DNA of 55,806 nt from Fibrobacter succinogenes (GTDB lineage: Bacteria; Fibrobacterota; Fibrobacteria; Fibrobacterales; Fibrobacteraceae), in contig CACXMH010000037.1 in the NCBI GenBank assembly GCA_902768715.1, positions 1-55,806 on the forward strand. The letters run 5' to 3'. The notes under the pieces were generated by a model that was not told the DNA's origin, searched no databases, and saw nothing but the letters and a program-made list of their open reading frames with translations. The position numbers were made by a program, and so were the translations under genes. This document shows positions 8,583 through 18,502 of this stretch, piece after piece (the first letter of the stretch is position 1; the number at the start of each line of letters is the position of its first letter).

Positions 8583-11500
8583 TTATATCGCGAACTTGGT
8601 GGCGTCGGCCAACTGCACGCTGGCGATGCGGGAAATGCCCTTGATTTCCTGGGTTACGCCGTAGAGCATGTCGGCTTCGGCCATGGTGCGCTTGTTATGG
8701 GTCACCACGATGAACAGGGTCTGCTTGCTGAATTCGCGGAGCAGCGCCATGAAGCGGCCCACGTTGGCATCGTCAAGCGGGCCGTCCACTTCGTCCAGCA
8801 CGCAGTAAGGCGAGGGCTTTTCCATGTAGATGGCAAAGAGCAGGGCCGTGGCCGTCAGGGCATGAGGGCATGTTCACCGCCGGAGAGGGCCTTGATGCCG
8901 CGCATCTTCTTGCCGGTGGGTCGAACGTTGATTTCGATGTCGGCGTCCAGAATGTCGCCGGGCTTGCCGTTTTCGTCCAGCTTTTCCACCAGGCTCATCT
9001 TGGTCTCGCCGTTCAGGAACAGCTTGCTGAACACGAACTGAAAGTTCTTCTGGATCCGTTCGAAGGTTTCCAGGTAGCGGCTGCGGGCGATATCGTCCAG
9101 CTTGGTGATGGTGCGGTCCAGCGAGGCGCGGGCACGGTCCAAATCGTTGAACTGGATTTCCACTTCTTCCAGACGCTTCTTTTCGTCTTCGTAGTCCTCC
9201 ATCACGTTCACGTTGATGGGGCCAAGTTCCTTGATTTTCCCGCGGAGTTCGCGAATTTCCTTGTCCGCCTCGGGCTGGCTGTATTCCACACGCTCGAATT
9301 CTTCGGGAGCCTGCAGGTCGAAGGACCATTCGTTCTGGAGGCGTTCCTGAAGGCGATCCAGGTTGGACTGGAGTGCCTCTTGCTTGCGGCCCACCTCGTT
9401 CAGTTCCTTCATCTTGTCAATCATGTCGTCGCGGATGGTGTCCAGTTCGCTCCGCCAGCTGTCCAGATCGCCGCTGACCACTTCGTAGCGTTCACGGGCG
9501 GCGTCACGCCGACCTTCCAACTCGCGAAGGGCAGAATCCTTTTCCTGGACGGAGGATCCCAGGTCATCGATATCCCGGGCGGCCTTTTCCATAGAAATCT
9601 TGTTGGTCTCCATATCCCGCTTGCGGGACTCGATGGAATCCCCGAGGAACTGGACCTGGTCGGCGATGTTTCTCAGGCGGTCCGTATTCTGGGAGAGCTT
9701 CGCGGACTTGTCCTGGGATGTCCTTTCCAGGTCGCGGACTTCTTCGTCCTTTTCGCGGAACAGGGTTTCCTGTTCTACAAGCTCGTCATTCACCCGGGCG
9801 TATTCCGCCTCGGCGCTTTCCATGGCGGCCTTGGCCTCGTTCAGGTCCGCATCGCTAGACTTCTGGGATTCGGCGGTGGCTATCCGGCCTTCGCTTTCGG
9901 AAATGTCCGCTTCCAGCTTTTCAAGTCGGGAGGACACCGATTCCAGGGTGTTCTTCTGGATCGAAATGCCAGCCTCCCCTGCCCGGAGTGCATTGTTCTT
10001 TTCGAGAATCTCGTCGGAGGCAGAAGCCAGAATCTGCCTGGTTTCATCAATTTCTGCCTGGAGGGATTCCAGAGCGCCCTGTTTCTGGGCGAGCTGCCCC
10101 TGTACAGCAGCCAGACGCTCCGTGGCCTGGGCAATCTCGTTCTTGCGGCTGAGCGCGCCGGCGGTATTGGCCCCCTGGCTCACCAGGCCGTTGGTCTTTA
10201 CGATAACCTTGTCCGCCACGAAGCAGAAATCGGAATTCCTGTGCTCACGGGCCAGGTCCAGAGCCGTATCCAGAGAATCCACCAAGAAATAGCGGCTCAG
10301 AAGATTCTGTACAAAAGTCCGTGTGGTGTCGTCGCAAGTGACAAAGCTGCTCAAGGCACCCCTGATTCCGGGGTGATTCAGTTCCGGCACAGGAGCTAGT
10401 TCCAGGGAATCCATCAGGGCGAGCACCGCCTTGCCGGCGTTCTCGCTACGGAGTCCTTCTACAATTTCACGGAGGCCATCGCGGCTTTCCACCACGGCAC
10501 TGTCCAGACAATCGCCCAGGGCTGCCTCTACCTGGGAGGCGTATTCCGGAGCGGCGCTGATGTGTTCCGAAAGGAACCCGCGGACAAGACCCGCCTTGTT
10601 TTCGCGAATCCACTTGCCGGCATCCGTTCCCTCGTCACTGACGCTCTGCAGCACCTCAATCCGGGATTCCAGGGCGGCACACTCGTTCTGCAAAGCCTGC
10701 AGTTCCTGCTGGGCATTGGCCAGGTCGGCATTCTTGCCTTCTAGCGTGGATTCCAGGGAGGCCTTGCGCTCGTTCAAAATTTCCAGTTCACGGGCGGTAG
10801 CTTCCATGCCCGCTTCCATGTCGCGGATGGCGGACTCCGTTTCGGACTTGCGGTTTCGCAATTCGCCCGCTTCGTCGTTCCAGCGGGAAACGCTTCCCCG
10901 GAGCATGTCGGATTCGGCATCCAGACGCTGGAAACGCCCCTGGAGGGAGGCTACGCGGTTGGCGGCGGTCAGGCGTTCGTTGGACAGTTCCCTGGACTGG
11001 CCGCGCAGGTCGTCCAGCTTGTCCCGCATCACCTGCAGAATTTCCTTTTCCCGCTCCAAGCGGGCGTTCAGTTCCTCGATGCCGCTGTCGCTTTTCAGGA
11101 CCTCGTTTTCTTCTTCAAGACGGGCCCGCTCTTCTTGTAGTTCCCGGGTCTTGCCTTCGCTGATTTCAATTTCGGCAGCGGCCTTCTGGTTTGCCGCTTC
11201 TAGCGAAGAAACGGAATCCCGGAGGCGTATAATCTGGTTGTTCAGGTCGTTCAGGGCCAAGGTGGCCTGCTGCACCTGCTGTTCCAGCTCGCGGTAGTTG
11301 TTCTCGTCCTCGCTGATGGCAAGCTTCTTTTCTTCGATACGGGTCTGGAGTTCCATGGCCTTGGTCTTGGCCGATTCCACCTCGTGGTTCATGCGGCGGC
11401 TGGTGGTATCCAGGGTCGTGAGGCTTTCCTTGAAATCTTCGTACTTGTCCAGGCTTACAGAAAGGTCCAGGCTTTTCAGGCGGTTACTCAGCCACTTGAA

Positions 11501-12145
11501 CTCCTTGACCTTTTCGGCCTGGGTCTCGTAAAGGCGCACGGAACGGCGCACGGAGCGGAGGTTATCCTCTACGCGGGCCATGTCCATCTGGACACGTTCC
11601 AGCTGGCGGGTGGCCTCCTTGCGCTGCTGGCGGTACTTGCTCACGCCGGCGGCTTCTTCAAAAAGCACGCGACGGTCGTCGGCCTTGTCGGAAAGTACGG
11701 CCTTGATCATGTCGGCGTTCATCTGGGAATAGGTGCTGGAACCCAGGCCCGAATCAAAAAGCAGGGCGTGGACGTCCCTCAACCGGCACTCCTGGTTGTT
11801 AATCAGGTATTCGCCGGTGCCGTCCCTATGGACGCGACGGGTGACAATAATTTCGGAATATTCGGAACTCAGGGCACCGTCGCTGTTGTCGATAACGATG
11901 GATACTTCGGCAAGACTCATGGCGGCACGCTCTTCGGTACCGCTGAAAATCACGTCTTGCATCTTGCTCATACGGAGCGTGGCGGCGCGCTGCTCGCCCA
12001 AGACCCAACGGATGGCGTCGGTAATGTTGGACTTGCCGCAGCCGTTAGGGCCCACCACCGCCGTAAGGCCCTTGGTGGGGAAATTGATTTCGGTCCTTTG
12101 GGCAAAGGACTTGAAACCGAATATTTTGAGCTTTGTAATCTGCAC
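8583..12145 (-). pseudogene. smc: Chromosome segregation protein SMC, frameshifted by an 8-bp tandem duplication
   Basis: Reads as two pieces: 8855-12145 (GTG start, 1096 aa) and 8583-8825. The first has the N-terminal ATPase half (Walker A GPNGCGKS, residues 32-39), a long coiled coil, a hinge (about 510-670), a second coiled coil and the signature LSGGE; it then stops. The second carries Walker B CVLDEVDGPLDD and the D-loop/H-loop. At 8857-8872 the 8-mer AGGGCATG is repeated in tandem; removing one copy restores HALTATALLFAIYME and an open frame of 1184 aa, the normal SMC length. Without that, the protein lacks Walker B and cannot form the ATPase head. It could be a true mutation, a phase-variable repeat or an assembly error. 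Confidence 0.85.
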
Positions 12146-12634
12146 TATAGATTAATGTAGTAAAAAAGTAGGAAGTGGACAGAGGATAGTGGTTAGTGTA
12201 CCGGCACGGAGGCCGGGATGACAATGGTTGGTTCGTGTGGCCCCGGGACACCCTTCGGCAGGCTCAGGGACCTTGTCGGGGTGACAGGGGTAGCTGCAAG
12301 CGGATCCTCGCCTGCGCGAGGATGACGAAGAGAGGGAGGCATCTCGGGGGAAACTCGCAGGGACTAACAGTCACAAGAGTTTCCGCATGCGGTAACAGGT
12401 CTTGCCAGTAGTAAATGTTCTCATCTGCATAAAACTCGTAATCCAGAACCACCGTTAGTTTTTTGACCGAGATGTGTGCTTCCTGAGAGAGCAGTCGAAC
12501 AAAGTGAATCTGCTCTCGAGGGAAGGAATACATCGAGGGAAAGACTTGTTAAAAGAGACGTAAAGTCAAGATGAAAGCGGATCCTCGCCTGCGCGAGGAT
12601 GACGAGGGAGGGAGCCGGGGTGACAGCGGGAAAA
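12146..12634. repeat. Repeat-rich intergenic region, smc to lipoprotein gene
   Basis: Two identical 29-bp GGAT...ATGAC palindromes (arms CCTCGC/GCGAGG) at 12300-12328 and 12577-12605, plus CCCTTCGGCAGGCTCAGGG at 12250-12269 and a degenerate GGGATGACA at about 12215. Between the palindromes a reverse-strand reading (about 12264-12533) encodes VVLDYEFYADENIYYWQDLL and then runs into the repeat, where it reads VILAQARIR. It may be a gene fragment, but I would not call it a gene. Confidence 0.55.
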
Positions 12635-13138
12635 CTACCGCGATTCGAAATGGAGGGTTCCGTCGGGGTTACGCGTGAACACAAGATACAGGCTGCCACC
12701 GGAAAGGCTTATGTCGAGCCATCCCTTTTCGACACGGGAATCCGTGCAGGTGCAGTTCTTCTCAGTGGGCTCAGGCCAAGTCGTGAGCGAATCTGAAGCG
12801 GCAGATTCTCCCGATTTAGAAGCATCGGACCTTGTCAATCCACATGAACACGGATACACGAAATTCGTATAAAGTATCCGTCCCTTGAAATCCCCTACCC
12901 AGTCCTCTTCATAGACTCGGCTCACCGAACTGTCCTTGATGGTATCCTGAATCCAGGGGCGGACGGTCCGTTCATCTTCGGAGACAATATCGATTTCGAT
13001 TATGTCTGCTCCGGTCCGGTTTTCAATTTGCAGGCGGGTAGTAGAATCCTCGAACCAATGGCTGATACAGCCGGACAGAACAAAACAGCAAGCCACAACT
13101 GCAGCAATCAACGACAATCGCAAAGTTTTAGACTTCAT
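12635..13138 (-). CDS. Lipoprotein of unknown function
   Basis: 167 aa from ATG 13138, which overlaps the upstream stop as TGATG. Signal peptide with a clear lipobox LSGC at about 21-24. The mature protein starts with a beta-rich stretch (TTRLQIENRTGADIIEIDIV) and has CSC and CTC cysteine pairs in the second half. No family recognised. Translationally coupled to the upstream envelope protein gene (13138-14337), so both probably serve the same envelope function. Confidence 0.7.
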   Translation of the reverse strand: MKSKTLRLSLIAAVVACCFVLSGCISHWFEDSTTRLQIENRTGADIIEIDIVSEDERTVRPWIQDTIKDSSVSRVYEEDWVGDFKGRILYTNFVYPCSCGLTRSDASKSGESAASDSLTTWPEPTEKNCTCTDSRVEKGWLDISLSGGSLYLVFTRNPDGTLHFESR

Positions 13139-14337
13139 CACTTGCCTCCTTCGCTGCCGGACTTTTCGTAGCGGATACCCGTGGCTTCTAGCGTCTTGGG
13201 TTCGCTCTTTGCGCCACTCATCAGGTCAAGACCCTTGCTGTCCCTGCTCTCGAAATTTTTCTTCCTTTCGATGTTCAGGGTCTCCATGGGGGCAGAGCGT
13301 GTCCCGCCCCGGGCGAACAACAACCCGTCGATGGTAGCCAAGTTGAACTGGAATTCCACCAGGAACGTTCCCTTGGCATGGAAGAAGGTCTCGTAGTCAT
13401 AGCTGGAGTTATAGGCAAACCGCACAAAGGGCAGTTCGATACCGCCGCCCCAGAGAAGGTCCTTGGCGCCATGCCGCACGTTACGGCGCAGGCAGGTCGC
13501 TTCGATGGCCACCATGCGGGAGGGGTCCGGGTAATACTTCAGGGCCGCCGAATGGAATTCCTTGCGGGGGAAATCGAAGGCAACCTCGCCGTAGAGCACC
13601 TGGGCAAACAGGTTCTGCTCCCAGAAAACACGGACGGAATCGTCGTCGCCCTTGCCATTATAAAGAGCCATTTCCAGGTTGGGCAAATAGGTCAGAGGGC
13701 CACGCCCCCTACCGCCATAAATGGCCCTGGATTCCAGATCCATGGAAATTCTCAGGGACTGCCAGTGTGCCTTGTGAAAATTCGCCTGAACGCTGGTCTT
13801 GCCCCAACGGACAAGTCCCCAGGAATAAAGCAGGGAATCGTTCTCGTGAGGATAAACATCCCCCACATATTCCACGTTCTGATGCTGCATACCCCCCGCC
13901 ATGGTAAAATTCATGGCCGACTGGGTGTAAGTAAGGCCCCAGGTAGTCACGGAACGGGCGATAGAAAAATCATTGTACATGGGCCAGAAGAAAAAGTCTT
14001 CGCCGTCCCAACCGGAACGTTCGAACCAGAGCAAGAAACCCAGATGGTTGTTCTTTGTCACTTCGCCACTGCCAAAGCCAGCAAAATGGTGCTTAAAAGC
14101 GTACCCTTCATGTTCGCCATAGGGGCTTTCCAGCGGAGTCTGGGTCCTGAAGGGCAGATAGTTGAAACCCAGGTCGATATAGCCGCCACGGCCACCACGC
14201 ATAATATCGCGGATTTCGCGCAACTGCTGGTCGCGGGTCACGGCACCGCCTGTCGCAAGAGCGCTCGCGGGGATAGCGTCGGCCAAGGCAATGCCTGCAA
14301 AAAACAAAAGGCAGAATAAGGTTCTTATAAACCGCAT
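13138..14337 (-). CDS. Secreted/outer-membrane protein of unknown function
   Basis: 399 aa with a signal peptide (MRFIRTLFCLLFFAGIALA). The body is rich in aromatic residues and alternating beta-strand patterns (YIDLGFNYLPF, HLGFLLWFERSGW, MNFTMAGGMQH, GEVAFDFPRKEF, PFVRFAYNSSYDYETF), as in small beta-barrel or beta-sheet outer-membrane proteins. No named family recognised. The C-terminal ~50 residues are charged and look disordered. It precedes the lipoprotein gene with a one-base overlap. Confidence 0.65.
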   Translation of the reverse strand: MRFIRTLFCLLFFAGIALADAIPASALATGGAVTRDQQLREIRDIMRGGRGGYIDLGFNYLPFRTQTPLESPYGEHEGYAFKHHFAGFGSGEVTKNNHLGFLLWFERSGWDGEDFFFWPMYNDFSIARSVTTWGLTYTQSAMNFTMAGGMQHQNVEYVGDVYPHENDSLLYSWGLVRWGKTSVQANFHKAHWQSLRISMDLESRAIYGGRGRGPLTYLPNLEMALYNGKGDDDSVRVFWEQNLFAQVLYGEVAFDFPRKEFHSAALKYYPDPSRMVAIEATCLRRNVRHGAKDLLWGGGIELPFVRFAYNSSYDYETFFHAKGTFLVEFQFNLATIDGLLFARGGTRSAPMETLNIERKKNFESRDSKGLDLMSGAKSEPKTLEATGIRYEKSGSEGGK

Positions 14338-14365
14338 ACAACAAAGATATAAAATATGAACAAAA

Positions 14366-14396
14366 AAAACGCCCCGACCGTAAGATCGGGACGTTT
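14366..14396 (-). terminator. Terminator of tRNA-Asn
   Basis: Reverse strand: AACGTCCCGATC, TTAC loop, GGTCGGGGCGTT, then eight Ts. Confidence 0.85.
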
Positions 14397-14399
14397 AAG

Positions 14400-14472
14400 C
14401 TGCTTCACTTGGACTCGAACCAAGGACAACGCGATTAACAGTCGCGGGCTCTACCAACTGAGCTATGAAGCA
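14400..14472 (-). tRNA. tRNA-Asn (anticodon GTT)
   Basis: 73 nt. Acceptor TGCTTCA/TGAAGCA, D-stem GCTC/GAGC, anticodon stem CGCGA/TCGCG with loop CTGTTAA, T-stem CTTGG/CCAAG with TTCGAGT. CCA is not encoded. Promoter at 14492-14519. Confidence 0.95.
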
Positions 14473-14491
14473 CCGTCGAATGACGCACCCA

Positions 14492-14519
14492 AATATAGAT
14501 AAAACGATTGCCTTGTCAA
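14492..14519 (-). promoter_or_regulatory. Promoter of tRNA-Asn
   Basis: Reverse strand TTGACA (14519-14514), 16-nt spacer, TATATT (14497-14492), about 20 nt before the tRNA. Confidence 0.8.
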
Positions 14520-14578
14520 GGGATTTTTATAAAAATTTCGGCTTTTTTATAAAAAAAGACCAATTCCCAGGTAATTTT

Positions 14579-15025
14579 TTAGAAAAACATCCACACGGCA
14601 ATCCAATAGACCATAAGCAAAAATTCCATTTCCCGACCGATGTGGGAAAGGAAAGCCCCTCCAAAAGCGCCCGCACCGATTGCGACAATCCGGGTCCAGG
14701 GCATGTCAAGCCCGTGATACACGAAGGTAAGCCCGCCAAAAAATTCCACCCACAGCCAAAGGACCTGGGAAAGCACAAGGTAGCGGGTCTTGTGGCTTGT
14801 CAGGGACGTCGTGGAAAAACAGATACACAGGGCGAGCATCCGGAAAGGCATGTATTCCAGAGTAGGCTCAGCAAGGTCCATCGTGAGGTAGGAGAACAGG
14901 CCAAAAACCACCAAGGAAAGGGCAAGAATACCCGTCTCCTTGAAGATACCGACAGGACGACGCCAAAGGAACATGGAGGTTCCGAGAGCCATAAGGCAGC
15001 ACAGGGCGTTCAGGATAGCATCCAT
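14579..15025 (-). CDS. Small membrane protein, last gene of the cytochrome operon
   Basis: 148 aa, about five hydrophobic segments, few charged residues. ATG 15025 overlaps the stop of the NrfD-cytochrome gene by one base (TAATG), so the two are translationally coupled. No family recognised; by position it could be an accessory membrane subunit of the quinone:cytochrome complex, but nothing in the sequence shows catalysis. Confidence 0.65.
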   Translation of the reverse strand: MDAILNALCCLMALGTSMFLWRRPVGIFKETGILALSLVVFGLFSYLTMDLAEPTLEYMPFRMLALCICFSTTSLTSHKTRYLVLSQVLWLWVEFFGGLTFVYHGLDMPWTRIVAIGAGAFGGAFLSHIGREMEFLLMVYWIAVWMFF

Positions 15026-16701
15026 TATTCACCCTCCCCTGCCAAATGGCGCATGTAGCGGACCAGCCCCCGCGCTTCGTCTTCGGAGACCCGGCCCCGA
15101 TAGGGGTTCATGTTCACCCGGCCATCCAGAATGACCTTCACGAGAGAGTCATCTCCCAAGGTATCCAGCCGCACGGGCGTAAGCTTCTGGGGCAGCGGGT
15201 AGAATTCCCGCACAAACTTTTCGTTGAACTTGCCGTCTTGACCGTGGCAACCGGCGCACCTGGACGACCAGATGAATTCTACCGTCTTGGGCGAATCGAC
15301 TTCCTGCACGGATACGGCTCCCGAGGGAACATCTGAACTGCCCCCGGCCCAGAACGCCCCTGCAAGGCAACCCAGGATTCCAGCAAGCACCGCGCAAAAA
15401 ACCTTTACCCGTTTTCCAGAAATACCCCACAGGGGTCTTGCGCACAAAATAAAGCTTGCCACCAGTACAAGCAAGGGCAGGCACAAGGGGGCTACATTCA
15501 CCACCGAAAGGGGCGCAAGGTTCGTATTCTCTACAGAAACGGCCCAGACCACGTACAGCAGGGTAACAAGGACGCCCAGCAAAAGGGGCAGTCGCAAAAT
15601 GGAAAAGTCTTTTTTCTCAGGGAGGGAAACCTTTTCTGACTCCTTGTCCGACTCGTCCTGCTGCAGGACAATCTCCCCCATCACCACGTCTTCGCCCTCC
15701 AGCAAAGAGCTGAACTTGGCGCGGAAAACAAAGAACAAGGTAGTGAACAGGCCCAAGGAGAACGAAACCAGCCCAAGGTCAGTCCAGCTGAAATAGTCCG
15801 CAGGATTGTATTCCGACGGTGTGACCAGGATGTAGCGTTCAAGCCCCAGCGAAACCAAGACGGAAAACGCCACCAGGAGACGCCCGAAGGCATTTTCCCG
15901 GATAACCCGGAGCCACATCAGCTGCGGCACAACCGCCCCGAGGAACACCACCTCAAAAGAGAAAGTGCCTTTCAGCAGGAATTCCCACAGCCAGAAAACC
16001 GCCATGAACCAGGAAAGGCCAAGCATGAGCTTTTCCAGCACCCGTACGCGGCAGTGCTCCGCCGTAAGGAGGATAATGACCAGGGCAAGGCCAGAATAGA
16101 TAGCCCCCGCGATAAAGTAAAGCGGGAAAAACGCCCCGCGCCACTGGGGCACGAAGGTCACCGCAAAGTCAAGGCTCACGACGGTGTGCACCCACAGCAC
16201 CAGCGGAAAGAGCAGCCAGGCCATGGGGCGAATCAGCTTTTTCAGGTCGGGGAACTTTTCGCTAAAGAGGTGTGTCCCGAAAAACAGCAGGGACACAAGC
16301 CCATATACAGAAATACAGCAGAAATCCCAGACCAGGGGCGACCGCAGGTTCGAAAAGTTACCGCGGGCATCGAGAAACGGGACAACCATGTAGAAGTTTT
16401 CGATAATTCCCAGATGAATCAATGGGAACAAGGCCGCCACCGCCAGGGAACACAGGGTGGAAAGTTCCGCCACCATAGACGTGCGGCGACCGAGAGGGTA
16501 ACCCAGCGCAAGGAATATGGCCGAGATCAGCGTTCCTGCATGGGCAAGTCCAATCCACAGCACAAAGAGGGAAATGGGAATGCCCCAGAAGGTGCGCGCA
16601 TCCGTATGCCACGCGGTCGGGCCTTCCCACAGGGAAACCCCGAAGGCGAAAGCCCCCAGAAGCAAAAGTGCAGCGCCTATGTACACGAGAATCTTGTACA
16701 C
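15025..16701 (-). CDS. NrfD/ActC-type quinone-site membrane protein fused to a cytochrome c domain
   Basis: 558 aa with a GTG start overlapping the upstream TAG. Residues ~1-350 carry about nine to ten transmembrane helices with the NrfD/PsrC pattern (FWGIPISLFVLWIGLAHAG, then WLLFPLVLWVHTVVSLDF). A charged loop, three more helices and a periplasmic C-terminal domain follow, with one heme site CAGCH at 482-486 and a candidate Met ligand in GRVNMNPYRG. In ACIII/Qrc/Psr complexes NrfD proteins bind the quinone. The fusion puts a mobile cytochrome c head on the quinone subunit, as ActC plus ActE would do if joined. Confidence 0.82.
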   Translation of the reverse strand: MYKILVYIGAALLLLGAFAFGVSLWEGPTAWHTDARTFWGIPISLFVLWIGLAHAGTLISAIFLALGYPLGRRTSMVAELSTLCSLAVAALFPLIHLGIIENFYMVVPFLDARGNFSNLRSPLVWDFCCISVYGLVSLLFFGTHLFSEKFPDLKKLIRPMAWLLFPLVLWVHTVVSLDFAVTFVPQWRGAFFPLYFIAGAIYSGLALVIILLTAEHCRVRVLEKLMLGLSWFMAVFWLWEFLLKGTFSFEVVFLGAVVPQLMWLRVIRENAFGRLLVAFSVLVSLGLERYILVTPSEYNPADYFSWTDLGLVSFSLGLFTTLFFVFRAKFSSLLEGEDVVMGEIVLQQDESDKESEKVSLPEKKDFSILRLPLLLGVLVTLLYVVWAVSVENTNLAPLSVVNVAPLCLPLLVLVASFILCARPLWGISGKRVKVFCAVLAGILGCLAGAFWAGGSSDVPSGAVSVQEVDSPKTVEFIWSSRCAGCHGQDGKFNEKFVREFYPLPQKLTPVRLDTLGDDSLVKVILDGRVNMNPYRGRVSEDEARGLVRYMRHLAGEGE

Positions 16702-17567
16702 TAACGCCTCCCCCGCATGTACACCACAGAAGGATCGAGACTCGCTATTTCCCGAGGCACGTAAAGATTCCTGTGCTTGGCTTCTTGAACCAGGGGGGAT
16801 TCCTGGTCCAGCCAGTTCCCGAAGATAATGGCATTCTTGGGGCAGGCCTCGCTACAGGCGGTCCTGAGACCACTCCCCCGCCATTCCACACCGGGCCTTG
16901 TAGCCATCTGGGTGTGCTTGTGGTCTTGCAAGCGCTGCAGGCACAGGGAGCATTTTTCCATGACGCCCTTGGAGCGCAGGGGAACTTCGGGATTAAACTT
17001 GCGGGCAAGACCTTCCTTGACGCTATCCACATAGTTGAACTTGCGGGCACCCACAGGACAGTTCGCCCCGCAGAACCTGGAACCGGTGCAGCGCTTGTAC
17101 ATCATGGTGCTGAGTCCGTCGGGAGTGTGGCTTGCCGCGCCTGTGGGGCAAACCTTTTCGCAAGGGGCGTTCCCGCAGTGGAAACACATGGCAGGAGCGC
17201 CGCCGTGCATCTCGATCCAGTGCATGAACCGCCCGGCATCACGCTCTCCCTTGGAACTCAGGGGAATGTTATTTTCTTGCATGCAGGCCAGAATGCACTT
17301 GCCGCAACCGTCGCAGGCGTCCAAATCGATAGCCATGCCGAAACGGTTCAGCGGTGAAGCCCCGTGGACCTCAAGAGGGCCTGGCATGGGGACCTGCACC
17401 AGGTCAAAAGCCCCCTTGGCGCGTGACAGGGCCAGACGGACTTCTTTTTCGAACTCGGCGATTTCTGGAACTTTCGCCCCGGAAAGGTAAGGCAAGCGAC
17501 GGCAGCCCCACAGGACCTGCATTAAAGCCACCACCGAACACGCCTTGATAAATTCTCGCCTATCCAT
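16701..17567 (-). CDS. Periplasmic iron-sulfur protein with four [4Fe-4S] sites (ActB/QrcC/HmcB-like)
   Basis: 288 aa from ATG 17567, 11 nt after the pentaheme gene. The N-terminus MDRREFIKACSVV...LWGC has a twin-arginine RREFIK pattern and a possible lipobox, suggesting Tat export and lipid anchoring. Cysteine groups: CDGCGKC/C (85-95), CFHCGNAPCEKVC (128-140), CTGSRFCGANC (160-170), CSLC with C238/C242 (206-242), enough for four [4Fe-4S] clusters. In relatives this wire links the quinone site or Mo subunit to hemes. No Mo-bisPGD subunit is encoded beside it. Confidence 0.85.
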   Translation of the reverse strand: MDRREFIKACSVVALMQVLWGCRRLPYLSGAKVPEIAEFEKEVRLALSRAKGAFDLVQVPMPGPLEVHGASPLNRFGMAIDLDACDGCGKCILACMQENNIPLSSKGERDAGRFMHWIEMHGGAPAMCFHCGNAPCEKVCPTGAASHTPDGLSTMMYKRCTGSRFCGANCPVGARKFNYVDSVKEGLARKFNPEVPLRSKGVMEKCSLCLQRLQDHKHTQMATRPGVEWRGSGLRTACSEACPKNAIIFGNWLDQESPLVQEAKHRNLYVPREIASLDPSVVYMRGRR

Positions 17568-17578
17568 AAAACAAAACC

Positions 17579-18106
17579 CTAACGATGGCACGCCCCGCAA
17601 TGGATGGCGGCCTTCTTGAAACCCCGACCTTCGAAGGACTTTCCGCTATGGCAGTCCAGGCAGCTCTGCATGGTAAAGCGCTCCCCTCCGTAGCGGTTCT
17701 TTTGAATCTTTTCCGTAGAACCATGACAGTCGCTGCATTGCACGCCTGCCGCAAAATGAAGCCCGTGGTGGAACACCACGTGTTCGGGCAAGACTCTCTT
17801 GTGCAACCAGGGGAATTCCTCGGCACGGCTCAGGGCGGAATCCAGTTTCTCGATTCCCGGATTTTCGGTCAAGGGCAGCCTATGGCAGTCCATGCAGTCC
17901 GTCTTGGAAGGCAGGTAGGCGTGAGCCTGGTAAGTCACACCTGTATGACAATGGGAACAATCCAGCCCGATGGAATCCCCGTGAAGAGCGTGGTCAAAGG
18001 GAATATTTCCCGGAGTCTTGACTTCGGAAGCCTGCTGACGGAACAGGAAATCGGCCAGGAAGAACCCGCACAAAAGTGCCAACAATCCCGCCATCAGGTA
18101 TTTCAT
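17579..18106 (-). CDS. Pentaheme cytochrome c (ActA/QrcA-like)
   Basis: 175 aa. An N-terminal signal anchor (1-22) is followed by five CxxCH heme sites: CSHCH 50-54, CMDCH 71-75, CSDCH 124-128, CLDCH 149-153, CGACH 170-174; extra His residues such as FDHALH and FHHGLH can be distal ligands. Class III-like multiheme cytochromes of this size are the A subunit of alternative complex III. It sits between the monoheme cytochrome (12-nt gap) and the FeS protein. Confidence 0.87.
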   Translation of the reverse strand: MKYLMAGLLALLCGFFLADFLFRQQASEVKTPGNIPFDHALHGDSIGLDCSHCHTGVTYQAHAYLPSKTDCMDCHRLPLTENPGIEKLDSALSRAEEFPWLHKRVLPEHVVFHHGLHFAAGVQCSDCHGSTEKIQKNRYGGERFTMQSCLDCHSGKSFEGRGFKKAAIHCGACHR

Positions 18107-18118
18107 TCCCGCTCCCAG

Positions 18119-18493
18119 TTACTTAGGCCTGCCCGGATCCTCCGGATTATCCAAAATGTACAAAAGCCAAGCCGTCATCATCTTCGCCTGGTCTTCGGTA
18201 AGGGGCGTTATTTCCATCGCAGGCCAAATGTCCGGGTGTTTCGGCGTAGGGTGCATCAGGTACTTGACCATCTCTTCGGGCTTTTCGGTGTACTGGGCCA
18301 CATTCTCCTTCATGGGAGGGGCGGCAAACTTGCGACCCCAGCGGTGGCAGGCCTTGCATTCGTTGTTGTAGTATTCCTGGGCACCCGCCTTGAGTTCCGG
18401 AGTCACCTTGGGCAAGGAAAATACTTCTACGGCAAATAAAGCTGTTGCAAGAATCACAAAAATGGATAACGTAATTTTGAAAGTTTTTCCCAT
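18119..18493 (-). CDS. Monoheme cytochrome c
   Basis: 124 aa: signal peptide (1-25) and a single CKACH site at 46-50, with Met candidates (WPAME) downstream as axial ligand. A c-type cytochrome of ~100 mature residues fits the ActE or mobile carrier role in the complex. It follows the FISUMP lipoprotein by 9 nt. Confidence 0.82.
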   Translation of the reverse strand: MGKTFKITLSIFVILATALFAVEVFSLPKVTPELKAGAQEYYNNECKACHRWGRKFAAPPMKENVAQYTEKPEEMVKYLMHPTPKHPDIWPAMEITPLTEDQAKMMTAWLLYILDNPEDPGRPK

Positions 18494-18502
18494 ACACGCC
18501 CC

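Noticed and set aside
8870-10399. Long forward frame antisense to smc
   Set aside because: Shadow of the SMC coiled-coil coding sequence.
12264-12533. 90-codon reverse frame between two palindromes
   Set aside because: Its C-terminal part is translated repeat, there is no ribosome site, and the unique part matches nothing I know; at most a gene fragment.
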